Origin: Anthostomella pinea
Lineage: Eukaryota > Ascomycota > Sordariomycetes > Xylariales > Xylariaceae
DNA: 64,000 bases
Assembly: GCA_963556695.1 (NCBI GenBank)
Contig: CAUWAG010000003.1
Span: 6,014,001 to 6,078,000 of the forward strand
Direction of reading: 5' to 3'
Part shown: piece after piece, positions 21,852-32,149 of the stretch
Numbering within the stretch: position 1 is the stretch's first letter
Layout: every line of letters begins with the position of its first letter
The notes under the pieces: generated by a model
What the model saw: only the letters and a program-made list of their open reading frames with translations
Database searches by the model: none
What the model was told of the DNA's origin: nothing
Translations under genes and position numbers: made by a program

Positions 21852-23380
21852 CTAGCTACTCAAGATGACCTCACCCTTAAACCTTGACACGAACAGCCCA
21901 GCTGCGACCCAGAATAGTCCACCTCGCCCACAGGAAGCAGAACCCGCCCAGTCCCAGGACGGCGATGTAAAGGCGGGCAATGCCTTCGTGCCAACAGACT
22001 GCAACATCTGCCCGCCAAGGGGAATGGTGATAAACAAGGAGAAGCTGACCACGAAGTACATGGTGCCGAAATAGCGGCCGAAGTTTTTCGTGTCGCACGT
22101 TTTCCCCGCGCAGACTGTCAAATCCGTTAGCCGCTCCATTATGGATGATCAAGGGTAAGCAGAAACATATATAATAAGGGAGAGGACATACCAGGCGTCA
22201 ACGAGAGGAAAGACCCGGTCCCAAAGCCCCACAGCGCGGCGAACACGTAGAAAGCCACCAGGTACGTGCCGCCGAAGGGCAGCCACACGACCAGCATGCT
22301 GAGCAGCGTGAAGACGAGCATGACGATCAGGACGTTGAAGGGTCCAAAGTAGTCCCCGGCAAGGCCCGGCAGCGTGCGTCCAAAACACGAGGCCGCGTTG
22401 AGAATCGATATCACGTAGAAGCTTGCCGACGGCGGGAAGCCGGCGATCGCGGCGTATGTGGGCAGGAGGCCGGTGGCGCCGAAGATGACAAACTCCATGG
22501 CGAAGAGCGACACGGTGATGAGGGTGAAGGGCCCGGAGCGGAAGGCAGAGAAGTCGATGACCTTGGTCTTTTCCTTCTTGTCCCTCGCCGGGTCAGGCGC
22601 AGCACGGGAAACAGCCGCGAGGCGCGGGTTTGGCCTGATACACAGGTTCCCCACGATCAGGAGGGCGAGCTCGATAAAACCGACGATTCGGATGGACCAC
22701 GTCCAACCGAGCCTCTCGAAGATGGATTGTAGCTGAATGGATACCACCGTGCCGCCGACAGACGAACCTGACAGCACGATGCCCATGGCCAGTCCCCGCC
22801 TCCGCAGGAACCAATTACTAATAACGCTCATGGCGACATTAGACACGATAGCAGCACCGATACCGCCCAGCAGGCCAAGACACAGCATGAACTGCCAGTA
22901 CGTCGTGCACTCAGCCAGGAGGAAGAAGTGCGCGGCGTACAGGGCCGCGCCGACAATGCCGAGGGCCGTGGGCCCCCGACGGTCGAACAGCGGCCCGATC
23001 CAGATGCCCAACAGCAGCGCGAGCGCGGTGAAGACGGACGGGATCCAGCCGACGTCGCGGTTCGTATAGGCGGAGAGCTGGTGCGTCTCGAGGTACGTCT
23101 GCACGGTGCCGATGGATTGCATCCAGCCGTAGGTCGGGAATAGGAAGCAGAATGAGCCGAGGACGACTAGCCAGGCCCGTAGGCCGCCGTCCGGGTGGAT
23201 GGCATCGTGGAGTTCGGGACCTGATGGGGGTGCGCCGGCAGTCGGTTGCTCCTCAACTGAGTGATGAGATGGTGTCTTTGTTGTCCTGAGGTGTTCGGCG
23301 TCGTGGCTCCTTGACCTTGATTGTTTGGAGGTGATCGTTGTCAGGGCAAGATCGGGCGATGCTGCGGTTATTGGTTCCAT
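21852..23380 (-). CDS. MFS transporter, monocarboxylate-transporter (MCT) type, with C-terminal frameshift
   Basis: Exons are 23380-22192 and 22114-21852 on the minus strand. The 77-bp intron has donor GTATGT and acceptor TTGACAG, phase 1. The encoded length is 483 residues. A ~65-residue hydrophilic N terminus precedes DGGLRAWLVVLGSFCFLFPTYGW, the usual first helix of fungal MCT-like proteins. The MFS loop is visible as GPLFDRRGPTALGIVG, and SNWFLRRRGLAMGIVLSGSSVGG marks helix 4-5. These proteins move monocarboxylates or similar acids across membranes; the substrate here is unknown. In the last exon the expected helix 12 (LYIAVLGLGGFCFLWARW) is in a different frame from GGQMLQSVGTKALPA. One base appears missing in a T run (AAA at 21969-21971), so the annotated frame ends in an unrelated tail. 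Confidence 0.85.
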
Positions 23381-24683
23381 TCCAGCTGTCTATACCGCTG
23401 GTGGTCTATATAGCTCGACACCTCTTACATTAGGGCTCTTCTGAGACGCATTAGTCAAGCGTGTTGACGAGAAAGAGAAAGATGCCAAAGACCCGGGTCA
23501 GAAGATGCCAAAGACTCGGGTCAGAAGATGAGTATACCTTAGTAAGTAAACCAGCAGTAACCAAACGACTTATACCCGATGATGTATACCCCAGAAAGAG
23601 AGACAAAGGACGGACCATGGTAGACATCATGGTCACGACTGGTGAAAGTAAACGAGCACACTTCCTGAATAGGACCAACGACTGAGTGAAATATGTGTTG
23701 CTCATTGGTGGACAGGGCCGCCCATAACCGAAGAGAACCTTGCCTGGGATGCCATGGTGTGGGACGACCCATCGACGCCCTGTTGTCAACAAAGAGATCC
23801 GCATCTCTACGTCCGTCTCCGGAGCAAGCAACCTAGTTTCGGTTCCATCTCTAGATTCTATGCGCTGTTTGTGTGAAGACTGTAAGCTTTCGGGGCCTCG
23901 TACTAGCACGTGCTCATTCATGTATGACCTCTGCCCGACTAGGTATTCGCTATAGCGGGGGTGGCAGGCATACTCTCCGCGTGATTCAGTCGGCATCGAT
24001 GAAGGATATATATGGGCGTTTCCCTTTTACGGAATAAAGGCGGGAGAGGGAGAGGAGACACTCCGGATCATGCGCATGCAGACCGATGCGTTACCGATGC
24101 AACGCCGGTGGTTCAACATGGCGACGAAGCGCGCCGAAGCATGCCGTATTATCTACGGGGGGCACCTGCTGTCTCAGCCCGAGTCCCCCTGCTTAGCGCG
24201 GGTGGCTTGCGTGCAGATTAGGTAGACGTCGAATCCAGCCTCACCAGCAGGTCGCACCGGTGGCTTTATAGCAGATTGTTTGATAAGGCAAACGCGGCTG
24301 GGCAAACGTGCCGACTACATGTCTCAGTCACAGCTTTTTTAGAGTGTGCTGGACAGTGACCTTGGCCCACATGCATTCCAACATGAGCACCAGGAGGCAG
24401 GCTCCAGCAGTCCCTCGACGGAGGCAAAGGGGCTCCTTGCCGCAATACTGCCTTACTGCCTTGCTGCCTCATTTGACATTCATCGGTCGTAGATGTTTGG
24501 GGCAACACGGGGCAGATGGGGATCAGCTTATCATATCACCGTGAGATTCCAAATGCATGCTTCTCTCTTCTCCCTTATCATCCATTCTGCGTGTCAAGAC
24601 TCACCAAGCAGCACCAGCGTCAGCACAGCAGCTGGTGAACGGCGACAGTGAGCTGAAGTGACTGCTCCTCTCAGTCCTCCACC
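23381..24683. other. Intergenic region between divergent genes
   Basis: No supportable gene is present. It contains the promoter of the MFS gene, a short tandem duplication at 23480-23527 and the promoter of the HET gene. Confidence 0.5.
23480..23527 (+). repeat. Two tandem 23-bp units
   Basis: AAGATGCCAAAGACCCGGG, extended by TCAG, is repeated with one C/T difference. Confidence 0.7.
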
Positions 24684-26399
24684 ATGGTGGGGTACCGATA
24701 CGAACCTCTTCCAGGCAAGGACTTCATCAGACTCGTCACCATTCACCCTGGAGAATTCGCAGACGACATCGTCATCAGTCTGGAAGTCACAGCATTCCCC
24801 CTGGACAACCCACCTGTATATGAAGCCCTATCATACGTCTGGGGTTTACCGTCGGACCCTGGCCTCGTCCACGTCACATGCTCCAGAGCCCAGCAGCGCA
24901 CTACAATACTCGCCACGCAGAACTTGGTGGTTGCACTTCGTCATTTGCGCTATGTCGACAAGCCAAGGGTGATGTGGATGGACGCACTGAGCATCAACCA
25001 AAAAGCCGATGTGGAAAAGAGCTCCCAGGTCGCAAAGATGGGCGAGGTCTTCCGGCTTGCTACCCGCGTCGTAGCCTGGCTTGGCCCCGAGGAAAACGAC
25101 AGCGACCACGCTATAGGGCTGATGGAATATTTCGGCAGCCAGATTGACGTTGATTGGGGTTCGTGGAAAATAAGCCCCTCAAGTATGTCCATTGACCCCC
25201 ACCTGGCCGATAAAGACGACATACTGCGACTCAACAAAAGAGACGGGAAATCGATATACCACCTGATCTGCCGAAACTGGTACACCAGATTATGGGTTCG
25301 ACGAGATATATCTGGCCAAGTCTGAAGCGATTGTTTTCGCTGGATTTCGGCGTATTACCTGGAATACCCTTCGAAGAGCCCTGCATCTTCTGCACATGAA
25401 ATGTATTAGCCTCATCGGCGTACCCAATGACTTCGGTCAGAAATTGATATCCTTGGAAGGGTTCATCTACCAACGACTTGACATGTCAGTACGTGACTTC
25501 ATGTACGTATTTGGCAATTCCCGATGTCATGACCCCAGAGACCGCATCTACGGAGCATTGTCTTTGCTGGATAAGGAAAACAGGGCAATAATCCCCGAAC
25601 CTGACTATACCAAGCACTGGGCCCAGATCTACCAAGATATTGCGACAAGATATATGCGGCGCACCACCCGGCTCGACCTCCTCTTGGATTGCGAGTCCCT
25701 TGCAGGTCAGACTTGCGCCAGTTGGGTTCTTGACTGGTCGAGAGATTCCACTGGGAATGGCCAGGTTGCTCGTTCGTATGCCTCGGCCCAGCTATGCACT
25801 ATCAGTCTCAAACCCGAATCTGGAGTGTTAAAAGTGGTTGGAGTTAGCAAAACGATCATCGAACATATTGAACCAATACCGGATTTTCAGTACTGGGGTT
25901 CTAGGGAAGTTTGCGGGTCCCTTATTGCGCTGCTCCAGAACCTCGATCTGCAGGGCAAGTACGTCACTGGCATCGACCTGCTTGAAGCGTACACCAGAAT
26001 ACTGCTCTGCGGTAGGATTGCAGGGCGATATATACCGCAGAATCAGACACTGCTGCTCCCATAGCGTTACGGCCCTGTGGCGGCGGGAGGTTCCTTGTCG
26101 TCGGCGGATGCTTTGTAGAGGGAATATCGCAAGGGGAGGCTTTGCTTGGGACGCTTCCACACGGTGTTCGAACGGTCAGTATCTACGTAGAGGCGTATGG
26201 TCGGTATTATCCGGGTCTCGTGGATAGCTCATCGGGAAAGACATTCTTCGAGGATCCGCGACTGGCATCGCTGCCACTGGATCTAGGAGACTTCCGCATA
26301 CGTCTATCAAAAGACCCAAGAGCAACTATGGTCATCGATCCGGACGTCCTACAGGCTCGCGGTGTCGACATCAAAACGTTCTCGCTCGTTCAGACATGA
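24684..26399 (+). pseudogene. HET-domain (heterokaryon incompatibility) gene, broken
   Basis: ATG 24684 (ACCATGG context) opens a typical HET protein: YEALSYVWG, VMWMDALSINQ, QVAKMGEVFRLATRVVAWLG and NWYTRLWVRRDI. HET proteins trigger non-self recognition cell death in filamentous fungi. At about 25310-25325 the frame hits TGA, while the family continuation (LAKSEAIVFAGF) runs on in another frame from a short AT repeat, so a small indel is implied. That frame continues through HDPRDRIYGALSLLD to TAG at 26062-26064. The C-terminal block (GRFLVVGGCFVEGISQGEALLG) follows in the first frame and ends at 26399. The usual segment of about 80 residues before that block is missing, so there is also a deletion near 26040-26070. 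No intron explains either break. Confidence 0.8.
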
Positions 26400-26823
26400 G
26401 CACCCTCGACTTCGGTGTCCCAGCAGAGTTTGAGGCGCCAGGTGTCAAACGAGTGATTTCCTTCTATTTGAGTCAGTCAAACTTTGCTTTCATCTTCCTC
26501 TGTCTGGGCGGAAGTTACTCTCGGGCTCAATGGGATCACCTTGCCTACCAACACGATGTGAGGCCAATTGATATGAACGAGTGAAGACGAAGCACCTCCC
26601 GCATGCAGCCCCACAAGCTCCGGGACACTCCTTCAACGGAGACTTCCAGTATACCAACACCAGAAAGCGTATTCCCATTCGAGACCTTCGTGTCTTCATC
26701 CGCAGTTCTAAGCATGCTATAAGTCTGTTATGCGAACGAGCGTGTACTAGTCTAAACGACACACGGGACGTCAGTATATATCTTACCCACGCAAGAGCAT
26801 ACATGTGCAAAGACAGTCGACGC
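26400..26823. other. Intergenic region
   Basis: Short overlapping frames only; nothing supportable. Confidence 0.5.
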
Positions 26824-27473
26824 TCACTTCCTGCTCCGAAGCCTCGACCTCGCATAAGAAGTATCCAACTCGGAAGAAGAAACCGCAAAGACCGGCGCGA
26901 CCCCCTTCACCAGTCCCGCATCAACAGCGCTCTTATAAGCGCCCCTGAACACAACACGGCTCTTCCCAGCCATCACGCCGCCGACGCCCTTACTATCGGC
27001 CGCAACAGCCATGAGTGGCGTAAACGTCCTAGGCCGCAACTTCGATGCGTCGCTACCCCGAACCCCGTGGCGAACAGTGCCGCGGGCGAGTACACCTGGT
27101 AAGAATCCGCCGTGGGCGGATACGTCTTGCCGGCGATGAAGGAGGCGGGTGTGCGCCTGGGGAAGATGTAACCGCTTGCTTGTTTGATGGCGGCGGCCCC
27201 AAGAGCCTCGGACAGGAGGGCGACGTGCGTCGCTCGTATGGGTGGCTTGTAGGTTGTGGTGGAATTCCTGGGGGTGGAAACGGGTAAGGAGTGGATTGGC
27301 GACTGCGGGTGGGGAAAGGGGCAATGTTCGTTCAGGGGCTTGCTTACATCCTCGAAGCCGGCGTCGCAGAAGGTATTCTCTGTGTAATTCGCCAGACCTT
27401 CTAAGTTAAATTCCGTTCGAAACCGCGTCAGTTGACCGTGACAACATGCACCAGACTTCTTATCACAAGACAA
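26824..27473 (-). pseudogene. Unrecognised gene or gene remnant with one frameshift
   Basis: On the minus strand an open segment (…NYTENTFCDAGFED) meets a good donor (GAT|GTAAGC at 27347). After a 45-bp intron (acceptor CCGCAG at 27303) it continues in phase as SPIHSLPVSTPRNSTTTYKP and reaches ALFATGFG. There the frame changes at a GGGG run near 27065. The continuing sense text (GSDASKLRPRTFTPLMAVAA to YARSRLRSRK) lies one frame over and ends at 26824. Codon composition is coding-like in both halves. The 5' end has no ATG and was not found. I do not recognise the product. Confidence 0.35.
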
Positions 27474-27700
27474 ATAGCGTCACCTAGTCGAGGGAGGGAG
27501 CTGTGATCAAGTCATTGAGCACGGTTAGCAACCCACCGTGAAGAGACCTGGTTCTGCTTCATCTGGGGCTCTCAAGCTGCTTAAAGGTAGTTACTTGCGA
27601 CCACAAGGAAGCCTTCTCCACGTCTAAACTCACCCCGCTTTCACGGTCCTGTACGCCCTCATTATGAATTTCCTTGCTATTGAGATCACACCTCACACCA

Positions 27701-28006
27701 ATGGCGGATCATCCCAGGCGAGCTTTCGGAACGAGGAATGTGATGGCGGTAGTCTGCGGATACAGAGCGATCCGAGGTCGACCGAACTTCGGGATATGGG
27801 ACCCAACAGGCAGACTGCATATCTTCCCCAGATCGCCAATGCGAACAAGCTACAGTCAAACCGACTATCCATCTCGGCTAGAATGGCAAACCAGAGTGAC
27901 TCGCGCCTTGCTGTCCGCGACTAAGCTGCCCCCACATTCAACATATGAGGTCCATGACGATCCTATCAAGGATACTTTGCGGCTTGTATATTCAAGTTCG
28001 CTATGA
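27701..28006 (+). CDS. Small hypothetical protein (101 residues)
   Basis: An intact frame runs from ATG 27701 to TGA 28006. It has no signal peptide, membrane helix or known motif. Arg/Tyr/Pro are frequent, with a central WDPTGRLHIFPRSP. It may be a fragment of a larger lost gene. Support is limited to the open frame. Confidence 0.25.
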   Translation: MADHPRRAFGTRNVMAVVCGYRAIRGRPNFGIWDPTGRLHIFPRSPMRTSYSQTDYPSRLEWQTRVTRALLSATKLPPHSTYEVHDDPIKDTLRLVYSSSL

Positions 28007-28410
28007 GTTGCCTGATACGCTCGCCCAGTTCGTAAATAGATGCAGGCTCCTTGCGTACGTCTTGTATGAAGAATATCGGGTGTATCTGGTGCGGTTGACC
28101 TGCTCGTACAAAGAGAGTCCGTAGGTATTAGGCTGAAGGAAACAGTCCGACCTCTTAAACTGCAAAAGGATAACCAGTTCAGCATATATCGTGTAGACAA
28201 CACCACACGTTTCGAACTGATGCAATAGGTGTTGCTTTACACAACGAACTTAATGCGATGCAGCCTATCCTAACTCTTGGTAAAATACAGCGTTCCATCT
28301 CATCATCACCTGCCGTGACTCCATTGCATTCGTTCTATCGTTCCCAGTCCTTGGTTCTATAGGCGGACCGGGTGGCAAGTATGTCGGGTATAGGAAATGA
28401 GGTGATTTAT
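28007..28410. other. Intergenic region downstream of IDH1
   Basis: This holds the probable 3' UTR of IDH1; nothing else supportable. Confidence 0.5.
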
Positions 28411-29745
28411 TTACAGGGTCTCCATCTTGTCCAAGATGGCGCGCGTGAATTCGTGCGTCGTCGAGTTGCCACCCATATCGCGTGTGCGAGCCTTACTATA
28501 ATAGCCGTTAGTGTCACAGTTTAGAGAAACGAGAGACGGCAGGGTACTAACCCATCAGCAATGACAGAGTAGACAGCCTGGGAGATGCGGTTGGCGTGGT
28601 CATCCAGGCCAAGGTGGCGAAGCAGCATGGTACCAGAGAGGAGGAGCGCTGTAGGGTTGGCCTGATCCTTGCCCTTGATGTCAAGGCCGACGTGTCGGCA
28701 GCCAGGCTCGAACACGGCAACGTCACGACCCATGTTGCAGCCGGGAACCAGACCGGGGCCGCCGACCAGGGCAGCACCAATGTTGGACAGAATGCCGCCG
28801 TACAAGTTGGGCATGACCATGACATCGAATTGCTGGGGTCTCGAGACACATTGCATACTGGCGTTGTCCACGATCATGTCGTCAGTCTTCAGGGTGGGGT
28901 AGTCGGCGGCAGTGGCGTGGAAGGTGTTTCGGAAGAGGCCGTCAGCCAGCTTCATGATGTTCGCCTTGTGGATACAGGTAACCTTCTTACGGTTGTTGGC
29001 CAGCGCGAACGAGAAGGCAAACTTGGCAATGCGCTCCGACTTGGCGCGCGTGATGATCTTGAGAGACTCGACGACGCCCGGTACGCTCTGGTGCTCGAGG
29101 CCACTGTATTCACCCTCGGTGTTCTCTCGGATGATGCACAGGTCGACATTCTTGTGGCGGGTCTCGTAGCCGGGGATGTTCTTGATCAGGCAGATGGAGG
29201 CGTAAATGTCGAGCTCCTGTCGCATGGCGACGTTGAAGCTCTGGTGCCCTGATCTGCTGATGGGGGTGTGCAGAATACCCTTCAATCCGAGCTTGTTTCT
29301 CTTGAGAGACGCAACCGACTCCCGGAACATCTCCTCGGTGCTGCCAGGGACGCCACTGTCGACACCGGAGGCGTCGACCTGTTCCCAGTTAACGGGCACC
29401 AGGTCGGCCTTGAAGATAGTCTTGACGCTCTCGGCGACCTCGGCACCAATACCGTCACCGGGGATGAGGGTCACGGTGTACTTGCTGCCATACTTGGTAG
29501 GCTTGAACATGTCGGACTGGACGGTCGCAAAGGATCGGGAGGCATTCTGGAGGTGTGGTTGTTGGCGAGACGCTGCCCGCGCCAGGCGCTGTTCAGTGCG
29601 AAATTGGGTGAGCTCATGTTCTGTTCTGTCCCTTCTGTCCCTCTATAAGGTACAGCAAGTGGGAGCCATTGGTCCGGCCGGGAGCAGGGAGCAGGGAGCA
29701 GTGGCCACGTACCTGAGCAGCTCTGGCAGAGTTCCGCGACAGCAT
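28411..29745 (-). CDS. idh1: NAD-dependent isocitrate dehydrogenase subunit 1, mitochondrial
   Basis: Three exons are seen on the minus strand: 29745-29713, 29588-28552 and 28495-28411. The introns are 124 bp (GTACGT...GAACAG) and 56 bp (GTTAGT...TTATAG). The 384-residue product starts MLSRNSARAAQ and carries an Arg-rich, acid-poor presequence of about 35 residues. The catalytic-fold signature follows: TLIPGDGIGAEV, IIRENTEGEYSGLEH, and the conserved NLYGGILSNIGAALVGGPGL near the C-terminal third. IDH1 pairs with IDH2 in the matrix and oxidises isocitrate to 2-oxoglutarate in the TCA cycle; in yeast the IDH1 subunit is mainly regulatory and binds AMP. The last exon encodes KARTRDMGGNSTTHEF, the usual end. 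No defects are seen. Confidence 0.96.
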
Positions 29746-30625
29746 GGTTGCGACAGGAGTATTAGGGTATTACGTGAGAGGAGAGCTGGCCGGACGATGA
29801 AGCTGGCGTCTGTCTAGAGGCGCTGAGGCGGTGATGCGAGGGAAGGCTGGCTGCAACTGGAAACGGAAATGGCGCAAGACATAAAAATGCGAAGACTTTC
29901 CGGTGCTTGCAGATAAACGCTGGCAGCTGGCTCCTCCCGAGGTCGTGTTGTGGCAGCCGCACCCGTGCCATTCCGATTCCGATCTAAGCCCGCTAGGTAA
30001 GGTACCTCCACTCGTCCACAGGCCCGGCAGTATCGGCGCTAGTTCTGTTGCATGACACGCCACAGCAGGCAAGCCACCTATCAGCCACTCCCCCACTCGA
30101 GATCCATTCATCAACCACTTGGAAGCTGCCAAGCCTGGAATTCTTGTGCTTGCCCCTATGTCACCAGCCACATACACCAAATGGCATGCGTTATGGAAAG
30201 GGGATGTTTTCGATCCCCTTTCACGACGGGATTCTTACGGGACTCCAGTATTGGGACATGTTCTCCATGCATGGGGTACATGTTTTCAAGAGGGAGGTAC
30301 GTCCGGGAGGCACTTGCTTCCACTTCTGCAAGCTGAAATGAGAAGGAACGATCCAAACATGGCAAGCACATCAGGATGTTCGTCCATTCTCGAGGAAGGC
30401 GCTTTGCTAGAAGCATGGCAAACCGGAAAGATGGAACACCGCTGCATCTGTCCATTCTAAAGGTGGGAAGGAGGGAGCATTTTGTCTTTTCCCCAACAAT
30501 AACGTTATGTGCCGCGTTCACCTCATTCACCTCATCTACCTCATCTGCCTCATATACCTCATCTGCCTCATCTACCTCATGTCGGCATCTGCAACACCTG
30601 CACGACAATTCGGCGCTTGCTAGGC
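29746..30625. other. Divergent intergenic region between IDH1 and the P450-like gene
   Basis: It contains the IDH1 promoter. Short frames at 30048-30460 lack support. Near the right end lies a 9-bp tandem repeat (30522-30583). Confidence 0.5.
30522..30583 (+). repeat. 9-bp tandem repeat (CTCATCTAC type), about 7 copies
   Basis: Units CTCATTCAC, CTCATCTAC, CTCATCTGC and CTCATATAC alternate. The array lies just upstream of the likely ATG of the P450-like gene; if translated upstream it would read HLPHLPHIPHL. Confidence 0.85.
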
Positions 30626-32149
30626 ATGTCAGCTGGGAGCTGGATCGGGGGGATGCCATCAGCTGGTGGTGGTCTCGGACCAGCATCAGTTAAACATATG
30701 CTCGCAGAGCGGAGCCAACGCCAACGACAGGACCAACATCATGGGTATCAGATTCAATGCCATCACCACTACCACTACCACTACGTAATACCTCTTCCGG
30801 GATCGTCTCAAGCACCCCCTCAGGAATCTCCACAAGGACATCCTCAGGAATCTCTTCGGAAACCTCCACAGGAACCTCCACAGGGGCCTCCTCAGGAACC
30901 CCCTCAAGAAGCATCTCAGAACCAACCTCAGCCGCTTCCCCAGATACCCCCTCATGGTTCTTCTCAGGGTTCACATCAGGAACGGTCAAGAGGAACACGT
31001 CAGGGACGGTCACGAGGAACACGTCCGGAACGGTCGCGAGGAACACCTCAGAGCCCACGCCAGGGGCCTCCTCAGGCAGGGTGGGTTTACTATTCACCCC
31101 CTCAAGAACCACACAGTGAACCACCGTTGGCCGAATCACCGCCGCCCAAGGATTTCAATGAAATCCTTGACGATATGACGGCATCCCTCCAGATAGAGGC
31201 CTCGGCAGCTCTCGCCTCCCTAGGCGGGCCCGCGTGGCAGAACATCACCATCAAGTCGCTGGCACAGGAGGTCGCAGTTCGCATGGCGTCTAGTATATTC
31301 GGAGGGCATGAGCTCGCCGAGTCTGAACAGTGGCTGCAGCTTTTCAAAACTTATACAGACGATCTCTACACCGCCATGAATCTTCTCGAGAGATTCCCTC
31401 GCCCGCTTCGGAAACACATCTACCGATGCTTCATGCACTCGTTTGTAGTGAATCGAGAGCACCTGCGCCTGGTGAGAAGCCTGTCCTCTGGAGCCAGGTG
31501 CGACCGGTATCTCTGCAAGAAAGAATCGGTCGCGTCTGGGCAGGGTGTGCCTGAGTTCATCGACGCCACAGCTTACATCGTCGAATGTCCTAAGACGTCG
31601 GGGCACAGTGTTGCCAACATTCAGGCGACGTGTATGGTCACGGTAATCCACATAATGGAGGTTCTCCTTGATCACGTCTTGCTCAATCTCGCAAGGAACC
31701 CGATTTATATCCAGCCTATCCGAAACCAGATTGTCGATGCGCTTGAAGATGCTGGCTGGCAGCCCGAATCTCTTGACATGATGGACCTACTCGACAAGCA
31801 GATCCAGGATGCTCAGGATGATATTGCTGGCAAGGGTCGCGGTCTGGTGGCCAAGGTGTGGAGCACAGTCTTGCCGAAGAAGAGCATGGAAGAGCTGCTT
31901 CGAACTCATGGAGGACACTTTGGCTTCGGTAATGCTAAGTACGCTGAGCTAGGCAAACGATGTGTCCAACGTTCGTGCTTGAAGATCGCTCTCTGTCATT
32001 TGCTGATGAAATACGATTGGGAAGCGGTGGATCCAGCCCTTGAAGAGGAAACTGTTCAAGAGAAGAGCACAGCCCCGGAGTTAACTCCTCTCGCCAAAGT
32101 CATGATTCGACTACGAGACTATGTTGAGCTTGATATTGATACTGTCTGA
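30626..32149 (+). CDS. P450-derived protein lacking the haem cysteine, with Pro/Gln-rich N terminus
   Basis: An uninterrupted frame runs from ATG 30626 (later ATGs at 30659 and 30698) to TGA 32149, 507 residues. Residues ~60-180 are Pro/Gln/Ser/Arg repeats (PPQEPPQGPPQEPPQ; RSRGTRQGRSRGT). From ~200 on the text follows fungal CYP503/CYP68-like P450s: AQEVAVRMASSIFGGHELAE, TYTDDLYTAMNLLERFPRPL, VLLDHVLLNLARNPIYIQPI and ALEDAGWQPESLDMMDLLDK. It then jumps to a degenerate haem-binding region, GGHFGFGNAKYAELGKR, followed by KIALCHLLMKYDWE. The Cys of the consensus (FGFGHGKHACPGR) is Glu441, the following Pro is Leu, and the ExxR K-helix stretch of ~130 residues is absent. No N-terminal membrane anchor is seen. 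It cannot be a working monooxygenase. The open frame over >300 P450-like codons argues against simple decay. A lost upstream exon cannot be excluded. Confidence 0.75.
   Translation: MSAGSWIGGMPSAGGGLGPASVKHMLAERSQRQRQDQHHGYQIQCHHHYHYHYVIPLPGSSQAPPQESPQGHPQESLRKPPQEPPQGPPQEPPQEASQNQPQPLPQIPPHGSSQGSHQERSRGTRQGRSRGTRPERSRGTPQSPRQGPPQAGWVYYSPPQEPHSEPPLAESPPPKDFNEILDDMTASLQIEASAALASLGGPAWQNITIKSLAQEVAVRMASSIFGGHELAESEQWLQLFKTYTDDLYTAMNLLERFPRPLRKHIYRCFMHSFVVNREHLRLVRSLSSGARCDRYLCKKESVASGQGVPEFIDATAYIVECPKTSGHSVANIQATCMVTVIHIMEVLLDHVLLNLARNPIYIQPIRNQIVDALEDAGWQPESLDMMDLLDKQIQDAQDDIAGKGRGLVAKVWSTVLPKKSMEELLRTHGGHFGFGNAKYAELGKRCVQRSCLKIALCHLLMKYDWEAVDPALEEETVQEKSTAPELTPLAKVMIRLRDYVELDIDTV
30800..31080 (+). 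repeat. Degenerate 9-bp coding repeat (CCTCAGGAA type)
   Basis: Units of CCTCAGGAA, CCTCAAGAA and CGGTCACGAGGAACA recur with interruptions. The segment is open in several frames on both strands, including a 149-codon antisense frame at 30690-31139 rich in VPEEVPVEVPVEV and a Ser/Thr/Gly-rich frame on the plus strand. The plus-strand Pro/Gln frame is continuous with the P450-like part. Confidence 0.75.

Noticed and set aside
28596..29252. 218-codon frame antisense to IDH1
   Set aside because: A shadow of the GC-rich third positions of IDH1; IDH1 identity is certain and no features support the antisense frame.
31946..31948. Sequencing error as the cause of Glu at the P450 Cys position
   Set aside because: Several neighbouring consensus residues (H, G, P, R, F) are also changed and the upstream ExxR region is absent, so a single error cannot explain it.
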